DNA from: Pseudomonas sp. Au-Pse12
GTDB taxonomy: Bacteria; Pseudomonadota; Gammaproteobacteria; Pseudomonadales; Pseudomonadaceae
NCBI RefSeq assembly: GCF_021341665.1
Contig: NZ_JAJTTH010000009.1
Location: forward strand, 238,440 to 302,439
Reading direction: 5' to 3'
Length of the DNA stretch: 64,000 nucleotides
Shown here: positions 24,508-32,776 of the stretch, in pieces
Position numbering within the stretch: position 1 is the first letter of the stretch
Layout: every line of letters starts with the position of its first letter
The notes under the pieces: model-generated
The model's input: only the letters and a program-made list of their open reading frames with translations
Databases searched by the model: none
Told to the model about the DNA's origin: nothing
Position numbers and translations under genes: made by a program

Positions 24508-25787
24508 TGGCCGTGCTCTGTCTGTTTGCCTTGCTGTTGGTCTTCATGTTCCTCGGCGTGCCGATAGCCATTGCCCTGGGGCTGTCGGGGGCGATGTCGA
24601 TCCTGATGTTCAGCCAGGATTCCCTCAGCTCCCTGGCGATCAAGCTGTTCGAAACCTCCGACGCCTACACCTTCCTGGCGATTCCGTTCTTCCTGCTGTC
24701 CGGGGCCTTCATGACCACCGGCGGCGTGGCCCAGCGCCTGATCGATTTCGCCAACGCCTGCGTCGGGCACATACGCGGCGGCCTGGCGATTGCCGCGGTG
24801 CTGGCCTGCATGCTGTTCGCGGCGCTGTCCGGTTCCTCGCCGGCCACCGTGGCGGCGGTGGGCTCGATTGCCGTGGCGGGCATGGTGCGCTCCGGTTATC
24901 CGAAGGAGTTCGGCGCCGGGATCATCTGCAACGCCGGGACCCTGGGCATCCTGATTCCGCCGTCGATCGTCATGGTGGTGTACTCGGCCGCCACCGAGAC
25001 GTCGGTGGGCAAGCTGTTCATGGCCGGGGTGATTCCCGGGCTGCTGCTGGGCCTGCTGCTGATGGTGGCGATCTACATCGTGGCGCGGGTGAAGAAGCTG
25101 CCGGCGCAGCCCCGGGCCACCTTTGGTCAGTGGCTGAGCGCTGCGCGCCGGGCGTTCTGGGGCCTGCTGTTGCTGGTGATCATCCTCGGCGGCATCTACA
25201 GCGGCATGTTCACCCCCACCGAAGCGGCGGCGGTGGCGGCGGTGTACTCGGCCTTTGTCGCGCTGTTCGTGTACCGCGACATGAAGCTGCGCGACTGCCC
25301 CAAGGTGCTGCTGGAGTCGGGGCGGCTGTCGATCATGCTGATGTTCATCATCGCCAACGCCATGCTCTTCGCCCACGTGCTGACCACTGAGCAGATCCCC
25401 CAGGAAATCACTGCCTGGGTGATCTCCGAAGGCCTGACACCGATCGGTTTCCTGCTGATGGTCAACGTGGTGCTGCTGGTGGCGGGCAGCTTCATGGAGC
25501 CTTCGGCGATCGTGCTGATCCTGGCGCCGATCTTCTTCCCGATTGCCATGAAGCTGGGGATCGACCCGATTCACCTGGGGATTGTCATGGTGGTCAACAT
25601 GGAGATCGGCCTGGTGCATCCACCGGTGGGCCTGAACCTGTTCGTGACCTCGGCGGTGACCGGCCTGACCCTGGGCCAGACCATTCGCGCGGCGATGCCG
25701 TGGCTGATGATCCTGCTGCTGTTCCTGATCCTGGTGACCTACGTCCCGCTGATCTCCCTGGCCTTGCCCAACTGGTTGGGCATGTGA
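24507..25787 (+). CDS. dctM: TRAP transporter large permease DctM
   Basis: 426 aa, about 11-12 TM helices. DctM hallmarks: FLAIPFFLLSGAFM, FAALSGSSPATVAAVG, and LGILIPPSIVMVVY. It forms the sodium-coupled transport channel. Last gene of the dctPQM operon and equivalent to PA0886. The inverted repeat after it may end transcription. Confidence 0.9.
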   Translation: MAVLCLFALLLVFMFLGVPIAIALGLSGAMSILMFSQDSLSSLAIKLFETSDAYTFLAIPFFLLSGAFMTTGGVAQRLIDFANACVGHIRGGLAIAAVLACMLFAALSGSSPATVAAVGSIAVAGMVRSGYPKEFGAGIICNAGTLGILIPPSIVMVVYSAATETSVGKLFMAGVIPGLLLGLLLMVAIYIVARVKKLPAQPRATFGQWLSAARRAFWGLLLLVIILGGIYSGMFTPTEAAAVAAVYSAFVALFVYRDMKLRDCPKVLLESGRLSIMLMFIIANAMLFAHVLTTEQIPQEITAWVISEGLTPIGFLLMVNVVLLVAGSFMEPSAIVLILAPIFFPIAMKLGIDPIHLGIVMVVNMEIGLVHPPVGLNLFVTSAVTGLTLGQTIRAAMPWLMILLLFLILVTYVPLISLALPNWLGM

Positions 25788-25795
25788 ACGTTGCC

Positions 25796-25848
25796 GTAGC
25801 CGCTCTGTGTAAACGCCACCTGCCACCGCCGTCCGCGAACGCGGCTAC
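25796..25848. repeat. GTAGCCGC...GCGGCTAC inverted repeat between convergent genes
   Basis: Perfect 8-bp arms at 25796-25803 and 25841-25848, with a 37-nt loop. It is related to the REP-like sequences at 46127 and 63888 and may act as a bidirectional transcript end. Confidence 0.5.
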
Positions 25849-26468
25849 AAGTTGGGTTGGCGCGGCGGCACGCGCCACAGGTACCAGGCGGCGGTGGTGC
25901 GCCAGGGGCGCCAGGCCTGGCCGAGCTCGCGCAGCTGGCGGGGGCTGGGCGCTTGCTCCAGGCCCTTGAGGCGGCGGTAGCCTTCGCGCACGCCAAAATC
26001 GTCCACCGGCAAGATGTCCTCGCGCTCCAGGCTGTAGATCAGCAGCATCTCCACGGTCCAGCGGCCGATTCCGGGCAGCGCGGTCAGGCGTTCGATCAGG
26101 TGTTCGTCGTCCATCTTGCGCGCATCCCGGGCATCCGGTACGCGGCCGTCCAGGGTGGCCTGGGCAATGCCTTGCAGGGTCGCCACCTTGCGCGCGGAAA
26201 AGCCGCAACCGCGCAGGCTCTCCAGGCTGGCGCCGGCCAGTTGCCGGGGCGTGGGGAACGCCTGCTCGGGAAACAGGCCGCGCAGCCGGCCGAGTATCGC
26301 GTCGCCGGCGCGAGCATGCAGTTGCTGGTAGGCCACCGCGCGGACCAGGGCCTGGTAAGGCTCGCGCTCCGGGCGGGGCTGGTGCAGGCAGGGGCCGACG
26401 GCGGCGATCAGCGCCGCCCAGTCGGCATCCAGTGCGGCAAGACATTTGCTGGCGGGGCAGTTGGGCAT
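25845..26468 (-). CDS. DNA-3-methyladenine glycosylase, AlkA type
   Basis: 207 aa. HhH-GPD base-excision glycosylase: the hairpin LTALPGIGRWTVEMLLIYSL followed by ILPVDDFGVREGYRRL, with the catalytic Asp at 156/157. AYQQLHARAGDAILGRL is typical of the yeast MAG/AlkA branch. It removes alkylated purines. It lacks the N-terminal domain of E. coli AlkA, as expected for this short subfamily. It converges on dctM. Confidence 0.87.
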   Translation of the reverse strand: MPNCPASKCLAALDADWAALIAAVGPCLHQPRPEREPYQALVRAVAYQQLHARAGDAILGRLRGLFPEQAFPTPRQLAGASLESLRGCGFSARKVATLQGIAQATLDGRVPDARDARKMDDEHLIERLTALPGIGRWTVEMLLIYSLEREDILPVDDFGVREGYRRLKGLEQAPSPRQLRELGQAWRPWRTTAAWYLWRVPPRQPNL

Positions 26469-26569
26469 CGGCGATCCGGGGCAAGGGGGACGAGCGGCAG
26501 ATTAGCCCGCCGTCCGGTTGCCTGCACCCGGTCTCTTGCGATGAAACTCGCGGCCCGGGCGCGGCGGCC

Positions 26570-27484
26570 TCAGTCTGCGGGCGCCGACAGGTAGAGCCGC
26601 TCCAGCACGTAGTGCAGCGAAGCCGCCAGGGTTTCGCCATGGCTGAGTTTTTCGAAGCTGTGGTAGTCCAGGGCCAGCCCCGGCACCTGAGCCAGTTGCG
26701 CCTGCAACTGCCGGGCGCGCTGGTCGGCCTCGGGCCCCGGTGGCTGGCGCGGGTTGCCCGGCTCGGCGCCACCGCGCATCAGCAGCAGCTGGGCACGGTG
26801 GCCTTGCAGGCGCTCGGCCAGGCCCTGGGCCTGCGACAGGATCAGCCCGTCACCCCACCACAGCGAAGGGCTCGCGGCGGCGTAGTGACGAAACGCCTGG
26901 GGCTGGCTGAACAGCGCCTGTAGCACCAGCAGGCCGCCGTAGGAATGGCCCCACAGGGTCTGTTGCGTGGCATCGATCGGCGCCTGGGCCGCCACGGCCG
27001 GGCGCAGGCGTTCGCGCAGCAGTTGCAGGAAGGCCTGCGCGCCGCCGCTGGGTTGCCCGGTCAGCGGGTCTTGCTGCTGCGCCAGGCCCGGCTGCTGCGG
27101 GGTGTAGTCGTAGGTGCGGGCGTTGCGCTCGATGCGCAGCGGGGTCTGGTAACCCACCGCCACCAGCAGCGGCGCCGGGCCCCGGTCCAGGCGCTTGAGC
27201 TGCTCGGGGTCGAGGGCGCCGAGGGCGGCGTTGCCATCGAGCATCCACAGCACCGGGTAGCCCTGTGGCGGTGGCGCCTGCAACGGCTGGCCGATCCACA
27301 GCTGGTAGTGGCGCTGGCCGTCGGCGGAATCCAGTTGCAGGGTGCTGAAGCGGTAGGGCAGGTCCTGGCGTTGCAGCAGGCTGCGGTCCATGGGTTGGTC
27401 CGGGGCGGGGGCGGCCAGCGCCGCTCCCGCAAGGCTCCAGGCCAGGGTTAGGGCCAGGGCCAGGGGCAGGAAAAAAGTTCTCAT
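26570..27484 (-). CDS. pfeE: Periplasmic enterobactin esterase (PfeE-like)
   Basis: 304 aa. Signal peptide ending GAALAA, alpha/beta-hydrolase fold of the Fes/IroE type. Nucleophile Ser181 lies in LWGHSYGGLL, the catalytic His in KLSHGETL near the C-terminus, and the conserved WMLDGNAAL in the oxyanion region. PfeE cleaves ferric enterobactin in the periplasm so that iron can be released. It starts 31 nt downstream of pfeA on the same strand, the same order as P. aeruginosa. Confidence 0.87.
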   Translation of the reverse strand: MRTFFLPLALALTLAWSLAGAALAAPAPDQPMDRSLLQRQDLPYRFSTLQLDSADGQRHYQLWIGQPLQAPPPQGYPVLWMLDGNAALGALDPEQLKRLDRGPAPLLVAVGYQTPLRIERNARTYDYTPQQPGLAQQQDPLTGQPSGGAQAFLQLLRERLRPAVAAQAPIDATQQTLWGHSYGGLLVLQALFSQPQAFRHYAAASPSLWWGDGLILSQAQGLAERLQGHRAQLLLMRGGAEPGNPRQPPGPEADQRARQLQAQLAQVPGLALDYHSFEKLSHGETLAASLHYVLERLYLSAPAD

Positions 27485-27515
27485 CAGGCGTTCTCGGCGG
27501 GTTCTTGGTGATGGC

Positions 27516-29756
27516 TCAGAACGAAGCGGTCAGGCTGGTGTACAGGGTGCGCCCGGGTTCGTTGTAGGTGGCGGCGCCGGCCCCGGCGATGTTGGTCACG
27601 CCCTGGGCATTGCCTTCACGGAACAGGCGCTTGTCGAACAGGTTGTCGACCCCGGCGGTCAGGCTCAGGTGGCGGGTCAGGGCGTAGGTGCCGCTGACCC
27701 CGGCAATGGCGTACGGCGCCAGTTGCTGGGTGGCGCTGCCGGTGACGCGGTCGCCGTGGTAGTCGTACTTCTTCGGCGTCTGCTGGCCGTACCAGGCCAC
27801 GCTGGCCTGCAGCGACAGGTCCTGGGTGGCCTGCCAGTCGAGCATCGAGTTGAGGGTGTAGCGCGGGGTCACCGAGAGGTAGTCGCCGGTCTGCTTGTTC
27901 TTCGATTGCAGCATGTAGGTGAAGTTGTTGTTCCAGGTCAGTTGGCTGGCCAGGGGAATGGTCAGGGTGCCTTCCAGGCCTTCCACCAGGGCCTTGGGCA
28001 CGTTTTCCCACTGGTAGATCGCCGCGTTGCGGTAGGCACCGCTGCCGCCGCTGGCCCGGCTCACCGGGGCCAGGCCGGATTCGACCTTGTTCTTGTAGTC
28101 GTTGCGAAAGTAGGTCAGGCCGGCGACCCAGCCGTCGGCCTTGTATTCCAGGCCCAGTTCCTTGTTGACGCTGGTTTCCGCCTTGAGCTGGTCGTTGCCT
28201 TGCAGGTAGCAGCTGGTGCTCTGGCCGTAGCAGCCCTGGCCGCGGCTGTAGAGCAGGTAGTCGGCGTTGAGCTGGTACAGGTTCGGCGCCTTGTAGGCCC
28301 GGGCGATGCCGGCCTTGAGGGTCAGGGTGTCGCTCAGGGCGTGGGACAGGTTGAGCGATGGGCTCCAGTTGTCGCCAACGATGCTGTGATGGTCGAAACG
28401 CAGGCCCGGGGTGAGCATGGTGCCCGGGCGCAGTTCGATGTTGTCTTCGGCGAACAGCGAGAAGATCTGCGCGCTGGACTGGGTGCTGCGGTTGCTGCTG
28501 CTCAGGCCGCTGACCGCGCCGCCTTCGCTGGTGCTCTGGGTGTTGGCGCTGGGGTCGTCGAGTTTCTGCTGCGACCATTCGCTGCCCAGGGTCAGGTTCT
28601 GTTCGAAGCCGGCGTGCAGCGGCAGGTTGACTTCACCGTGGGCGGTCAGGTCGCGCAGCACTGCGGTGTAGAACTCGCTGTTGCTGAAGATGCCTTCGGT
28701 GCCGCCGGCCAGGCCTTCGTTGATCCGCGTGTTGCGGGTTTTCTCGTATTGCAGGTAGGCCATGGAACTGCCGAAGTCCCATTCGCCGCGATGGGTCAGC
28801 GAATAGCTCTGGCGGTAGCTGCGGTTGGTCTCGTGGCCCAGCAGGTTTTTCACCGTGCTGTTGCTGTTGGTGTTCTGGGTATCGCCGGTGTAGAGGTTGC
28901 CCTGGCGGCTGAAGCCGGCTTCGAAGTCCAGGCTCTGGTCCGGGGTCAGCTGCCAGCTCAAGAGGCCGTTGAGGTCCTTGTTGCGCACGCCTTCGCGGCC
29001 AGCGGGCAGGGTGCCGACCTGGTTGCCGATGCGCAGGGATTCATGGCCGGCGTTGATGTCGGCGTCGTCGGCGTCGGTCTTGGCCACGTTGCCGTAGACC
29101 CGGTAGCTCAAGGTCTCGGTCAGCGGGCCGTTGAGGCCGAAGCTGGCGCGCTGGGTCGCGCCTTCGTCCTTGTGGGTCGGGAACGAGCTGTAGAGCGTGA
29201 CGTTGCCGTGGGGCTGAGTGCCGGCCCGCTTGGTGACGATATTGATCACCCCGCCAGCGGCGCCGTTGCCGTAGCGGGCCGCCGCCGGGCCGCGGATCAC
29301 CTCGATGCGTTCCACCTGGTCGGCCGGCACCCAGTTGGTGTCGCCGCGGCTGTCGCGCTCGCCACGCCAGCCGTAGCGCACCGCGTTGCGGCTGCCCACC
29401 GGCTTGCCGTCCACCAGGATCAGGGTGTTTTCCGGGCCCATGCCACGGATGTCGATCTGCCGGTTGTTGCCGCGCTGGCCGCTGGTGGAGTTACCGGTGA
29501 GGTTGACCCCGGGCATGGTGCGGATGATCTGCGACAGGTCGTTGGCCGGCGGGCGTTTCTGGATGTCCTCGGCGGTGATCACCGAAACCCCGGGGGCCTG
29601 CTTGGTTTCTTCCTTGGCGGTGGCGATGACGTTCTGGGGTTCCAGCTCCAGGGCCGGTGGGGCAGAGCCTGCATTGGCGGCCTGCACGGCATGGCTGAGC
29701 AGGCAGCAGCCAGACAGCAGGAAAGGGGCGAAAGGACGCAGCGAACGCATGGACAT
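27516..29756 (-). CDS. pfeA: TonB-dependent ferric enterobactin receptor
   Basis: 746 aa. Signal peptide ending AVQAAN, a TonB-box-like segment LEPQNVIATA, a plug domain (about 50-170) with IDIRGMGPENTLILVDGKPV and RYGNGAAGGVINIVTKR, and a 22-strand barrel ending in LYTSLTASF with terminal Phe. The loop with CYGQSTSCYLQG is the disulphide-closed FepA/PfeA loop. It imports Fe-enterobactin across the outer membrane. PfeRS induces it in P. aeruginosa; a partial Fur box lies upstream. MSM or the internal MRSLRPF could be the start. Confidence 0.92.
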   Translation of the reverse strand: MSMRSLRPFAPFLLSGCCLLSHAVQAANAGSAPPALELEPQNVIATAKEETKQAPGVSVITAEDIQKRPPANDLSQIIRTMPGVNLTGNSTSGQRGNNRQIDIRGMGPENTLILVDGKPVGSRNAVRYGWRGERDSRGDTNWVPADQVERIEVIRGPAAARYGNGAAGGVINIVTKRAGTQPHGNVTLYSSFPTHKDEGATQRASFGLNGPLTETLSYRVYGNVAKTDADDADINAGHESLRIGNQVGTLPAGREGVRNKDLNGLLSWQLTPDQSLDFEAGFSRQGNLYTGDTQNTNSNSTVKNLLGHETNRSYRQSYSLTHRGEWDFGSSMAYLQYEKTRNTRINEGLAGGTEGIFSNSEFYTAVLRDLTAHGEVNLPLHAGFEQNLTLGSEWSQQKLDDPSANTQSTSEGGAVSGLSSSNRSTQSSAQIFSLFAEDNIELRPGTMLTPGLRFDHHSIVGDNWSPSLNLSHALSDTLTLKAGIARAYKAPNLYQLNADYLLYSRGQGCYGQSTSCYLQGNDQLKAETSVNKELGLEYKADGWVAGLTYFRNDYKNKVESGLAPVSRASGGSGAYRNAAIYQWENVPKALVEGLEGTLTIPLASQLTWNNNFTYMLQSKNKQTGDYLSVTPRYTLNSMLDWQATQDLSLQASVAWYGQQTPKKYDYHGDRVTGSATQQLAPYAIAGVSGTYALTRHLSLTAGVDNLFDKRLFREGNAQGVTNIAGAGAATYNEPGRTLYTSLTASF

Positions 29757-29798
29757 CGGTGATCTCCGGGGCAGAGGCAGAAACAGAAGATCACGAAT

Positions 29799-29817
29799 GA
29801 TAATGACTGCTAATTGC
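29799..29817. promoter_or_regulatory. Partial Fur box upstream of pfeA
   Basis: GATAATGA matches the left half of the 19-bp Fur consensus exactly; 11 of 19 positions match overall. It lies 43 nt before the pfeA start codon, between pfeS and pfeA. Confidence 0.5.
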
Positions 29818-29860
29818 GAGTAAAGCGCATTAACTTTCTAAACACTTCCAGGTCGCGGGC

Positions 29861-31198
29861 CTAGGCGGCGGGCAGCAGCAGGTGCAGGCACAACCCGGGG
29901 TTGCCATTGCTGGCCCAGATCCGCCCCTGGTGCAGCTCCACGGCGCGCCGGGCGATGGCCAGGCCCAGGCCGAACCCTTCGCCCTGGGCCGAGTCCAGGC
30001 GTTGGTAGGGCTGGAACATCCGTTGCAGGTCCTGCTCGGCGACCCCTGGCCCCTGGTCTTCCAGGCACAGGTGCCAGCAGGCGCCTTCGCGCCAGCCGCG
30101 CAGGCTCACCTGGCCGCCGGCGGGGGAATAGCGAATGGCATTGCGCAGCAGGTTTTCCAGGGCCTGGGCAATGCTGTCCAGGTGCACCTGGACCCGGCAG
30201 TCGGCGTCCAGCAGGCACGGCAGGCGCTCGGCCTGCCAGCCGCTTTCGAAGCAGGCGTCCTCGCGCAGGGCTTCCCAGATCGACAGCACCTGCACCGCTT
30301 CGGTGGGCAGTTGCGGGCGTTCGGTGTCGAGCCAGGCCAGGTCCAGGGTGTCTTCCAGCAGGCGCTGCATGTCGGTGACTTCCCGGTCCAGGCGCTGGCG
30401 CAATTGTTCCGGCGGCAAGCGGCTGTCATGGGCGATGCGCAGCCGCGCCAGGGGCGTGCGCAACTCATGGGACAAGGTGCGCAGCAGCAGGCGCTGCTGG
30501 GCCAGGCTCTGGCGCAGGCGCTCGGCCATGTGCTCGAAGGCCAGGGCCAGCTCCCCCAGCTCGTCGTGGCGCTTCACCAGCGGCGTGCCCAGGCCCTGGC
30601 TGTCCAGGTCGTCGGCGCGCAAGGCATCGGCGCGGTCGCGCAGGCGGTTCAGCGGCAGCACCAGGTGGCGATAGAGCAACAGGCCGAGCAGGGCGGCCAG
30701 CAGGGTCGGCACCACGCCGTGGCTGAGCACATGGGTCCAGGGCGTCAGGCCGCCGGGCAGCAGGCGCTCGGGCAGTTGCAGCACCAGCCGGCCTTGTTCC
30801 GGGTGCTCGGGGAATTCGATGCTGACGTAGGGCAGCTCGTCCTGCAGGCGCCGGCTCATGGGCCAGTCGAGCTTGCGCATGAAGGTCAGGTGGCTGGCGT
30901 CGTCGGCGCTCAGCGGGGTGCTGCCCAGGCGTTGCAGGCGCTCGCCAAGCACCGCGACCCAGGTGTGCTCCTCGGCCGCCAGGTGTTTTTCGAAGGCGTC
31001 CACCGCCGCCGCGCCGCCCTGTTGCCAGGCGGCCTCGGCCTGCTGCGCGTAGCGGGCCAGGTACTGGCGGTCGGCGGGGTCGAGGAAGTAGGTGCTGCGC
31101 TCGGCCGACAGGCCCCAGGTCCAGATGATCCAGGTCAGCAGCAGGCAGAAGCCGATCTGCAGGCCGGCCAGTTTCCACAGCAGGGGATGGCGGCGCAT
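29861..31198 (-). CDS. pfeS: Enterobactin-sensing histidine kinase PfeS-like
   Basis: 445 aa. TM helices about 10-30 and 159-180 bracket a 130-residue periplasmic sensor. HAMP (about 181-232) is followed by the dimerisation helix with His244 in RTLSHELRTPLARLRIA and an ATPase domain with ENLLRNAIRYSPAGG, EDQGPGV and GFGLGLAIARR. In P. aeruginosa PfeS detects periplasmic enterobactin and phosphorylates PfeR. The start overlaps the pfeR stop as TGATG. Confidence 0.87.
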   Translation of the reverse strand: MRRHPLLWKLAGLQIGFCLLLTWIIWTWGLSAERSTYFLDPADRQYLARYAQQAEAAWQQGGAAAVDAFEKHLAAEEHTWVAVLGERLQRLGSTPLSADDASHLTFMRKLDWPMSRRLQDELPYVSIEFPEHPEQGRLVLQLPERLLPGGLTPWTHVLSHGVVPTLLAALLGLLLYRHLVLPLNRLRDRADALRADDLDSQGLGTPLVKRHDELGELALAFEHMAERLRQSLAQQRLLLRTLSHELRTPLARLRIAHDSRLPPEQLRQRLDREVTDMQRLLEDTLDLAWLDTERPQLPTEAVQVLSIWEALREDACFESGWQAERLPCLLDADCRVQVHLDSIAQALENLLRNAIRYSPAGGQVSLRGWREGACWHLCLEDQGPGVAEQDLQRMFQPYQRLDSAQGEGFGLGLAIARRAVELHQGRIWASNGNPGLCLHLLLPAA

Positions 31199-31890
31199 CA
31201 ATGGCGCTCCGCTTCCACCAGGAGGTAGCCGGCGCCGCGCACCGCCTGGATCTGCAGGTGCTGCACCCCGAGCTCCGCGAGCTTGCGCCGCAGGTTGCAC
31301 ACGTGCACATCCAGGCCGCGATCCAGGCGGGTGTAGAGGCGGTGCAGCACCTGCTGATAGAGAAAGGGCTTGCTCAGGGTTTCCCCGGGGTGCTCGCGCA
31401 GGGTCACCAGCAGCCGGTATTCGGAACCGGTGAGGCCGGCGGCGCGGCCCTGGAGCAGCACGTCCTGGGCCTGCTCGTCGAAGCTCAGCAGCCGGTCCTG
31501 GCGCGTGGCCGGCGGTTGTTGCACCCGGGCCATGCGCCGCAGCAGGGCGTCGGCGCGGGCATCCAGCTCGGCCAGGCTGAAGGGCTTGGGCAGGTAGTCG
31601 TCGGCGCCCCGGGTGAAGCCGGTGATGCGGTCCTGCTCGGCGCCCAGGGCCGACATCAGCATCACCGGCGTGCCCTGTTCCTGGCGCAGGGCTTCCAGCA
31701 GGGCCAGGCCGTCCATGCCCGGCAGCATGATGTCCAGCAGCACCAGGTCGAAGGGGCCGGCACGCACCGCTGCCAAGCCCTGGCGGCCGTCGCTGCAAGG
31801 GGTGACGGCAAAGCCGCGCTGGCGGAAATGCCGGTGCAGATCGTCGCGCAGTCGGGCGTCGTCTTCCACGAGGAGCAGGGTGGGGGTCAT
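31198..31890 (-). CDS. pfeR: Enterobactin response regulator PfeR-like
   Basis: 230 aa, OmpR family. Phospho-acceptor Asp53 in DLVLLDIMLPGMDG, acidic pair Asp10/Asp11, and Lys in DDYLPKPFSL. The winged helix ends LDVHVCNLRRKLAEL and RGAGYLL. It activates pfeA. The ATG at 31890 (MTPTLLLVEDDAR) is the correct N-terminus, and upstream in-frame starts cross the Fur box. It heads the pfeRSAE unit, divergent from a YheO-type regulator. Confidence 0.88.
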   Translation of the reverse strand: MTPTLLLVEDDARLRDDLHRHFRQRGFAVTPCSDGRQGLAAVRAGPFDLVLLDIMLPGMDGLALLEALRQEQGTPVMLMSALGAEQDRITGFTRGADDYLPKPFSLAELDARADALLRRMARVQQPPATRQDRLLSFDEQAQDVLLQGRAAGLTGSEYRLLVTLREHPGETLSKPFLYQQVLHRLYTRLDRGLDVHVCNLRRKLAELGVQHLQIQAVRGAGYLLVEAERH

Positions 31891-31918
31891 GGGGGGCACT
31901 TGAAGGGAAGTATTTAAT

Positions 31919-31937
31919 GAGAATGTTTTACATTTGC
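31919..31937. promoter_or_regulatory. Fur box upstream of pfeR
   Basis: Minus-strand GCAAATGTAAAACATTCTC matches 13 of 19 consensus positions. It ends 28 nt before the pfeR start codon. This fits iron repression of the sensing system. Confidence 0.6.
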
Positions 31938-31942
31938 GAATA

Positions 31943-31986
31943 TTGCCGCAATGTACCGGGCGGTGCAATTGCCGCAATTGCGGCAA
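31943..31986. promoter_or_regulatory. TTGCCGCAA repeats with an 18-bp perfect palindrome
   Basis: TTGCCGCAATTGCGGCAA (31969-31986) is a perfect palindrome. A third half-site TTGCCGCAA lies at 31943-31951, 26 bp away in direct orientation, overlapping the likely pfeR promoter. This is the pattern of a cooperative activator or repressor site; PfeR and the YheO-type protein are the candidates. Confidence 0.55.
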
Positions 31987-32011
31987 GGTGCTGGCTGGAC
32001 AGGGAAGCGCA

Positions 32012-32047
32012 ATCAACTAAAAGTTGAATATTCAACATTGTGTTGAT
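32012..32047. promoter_or_regulatory. 36-bp dyad with four GTTGA half-sites upstream of the YheO-type gene
   Basis: The central GTTGAATATTCAAC (32023-32036) is a perfect palindrome. ATCAAC (32012-32017) and GTTGAT (32042-32047) lie symmetrically around the same centre, each 5 nt from it. The dyad ends 33 nt before the start codon at 32081, so it is probably the autoregulatory operator of that gene. Confidence 0.6.
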
Positions 32048-32080
32048 ATTTTTCCGGACCGCCTTCTTGGGTAAACGCCG

Positions 32081-32776
32081 ATGAACTTGCCTTCCGATGC
32101 CCTGCTTGCCGAGCGCCAACTGGTCCTGCAGGTGCTCGCCAGCACCTTGCAGATGCTCGCCAGCGTGGTGGGCCAGCATGTGGAAATCGTCCTGCATGAC
32201 CTTGATCGCCCGGAATCGTCGATCGTCGCCATCGCCAACGGCCATGTCACCGGGCGCCGGGTGGGCGACCCGGTGCTGGGCGGGCCGCGTCATGACCTGG
32301 GCTTTGCCGCCGTGCTGCGCGCCCTGCAGGACCGCTCCGCGAGTACCCCGCTGGTACTGGAGAACTACCCGACCCTGGCCCCGGACGGCCGCGAGCTGCG
32401 CAGTTCCACGGTGATCTTTCGCGACCGCAGCGGGCAGCCTTTCGCCAGCCTGTGCAGCAACAGCGACCTGAGCGGCATCGCCGCCGCCCACGCCTGCCTG
32501 GGCCAGTTGCTGGGCCTGGGCAGCGCGCCTGCGCCGCGCCGCGACGCAGCCCCCGACATGGAACAGTTGCTGGCGCAGATCATCCAGGGTGCCTGCCCGG
32601 GAAACGGGGCGCGCATGAGCAAGCAACACAAGCTCGACGCCGTGCGCCAGATGCAGGAGCGCGGGGTGTTCATCGTCAAGGGCGGGATCGAGAAGGCCGC
32701 CGCGGCCCTCGGGGTGACCCGCTACACCGTCTACAACTACCTGGAACAGATCCGCGCCGAAGGCGCCGAGGAATGA
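32081..32776 (+). CDS. YheO/DauR-type transcriptional regulator (PAS-like plus HTH)
   Basis: 231 aa. An N-terminal YheO domain (about 15-130: VVGQHVEIVLHDLDRPESSIVAIANGH) and a C-terminal HTH (about 180-225: VFIVKGGIEKAAAALGVTRYTVYNYLEQI). DauR, a member, represses D-arginine catabolic genes; the ligand here is unknown. Its stop overlaps the next start (ATGA), so the PhzF-like protein is made with it. Confidence 0.83.
   Translation: MNLPSDALLAERQLVLQVLASTLQMLASVVGQHVEIVLHDLDRPESSIVAIANGHVTGRRVGDPVLGGPRHDLGFAAVLRALQDRSASTPLVLENYPTLAPDGRELRSSTVIFRDRSGQPFASLCSNSDLSGIAAAHACLGQLLGLGSAPAPRRDAAPDMEQLLAQIIQGACPGNGARMSKQHKLDAVRQMQERGVFIVKGGIEKAAAALGVTRYTVYNYLEQIRAEGAEE

Noticed and set aside
25789..25795. 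Possible simple rho-independent terminator right after dctM
   Set aside because: There is no compact GC hairpin with a T-tract; only the long-loop GTAGCCGC repeat, recorded as a repeat.
27390..29762. 790-codon + strand ORF opposite pfeA
   Set aside because: Antisense frame with Val/Gly/Ala-rich low-complexity product; pfeA is certain.
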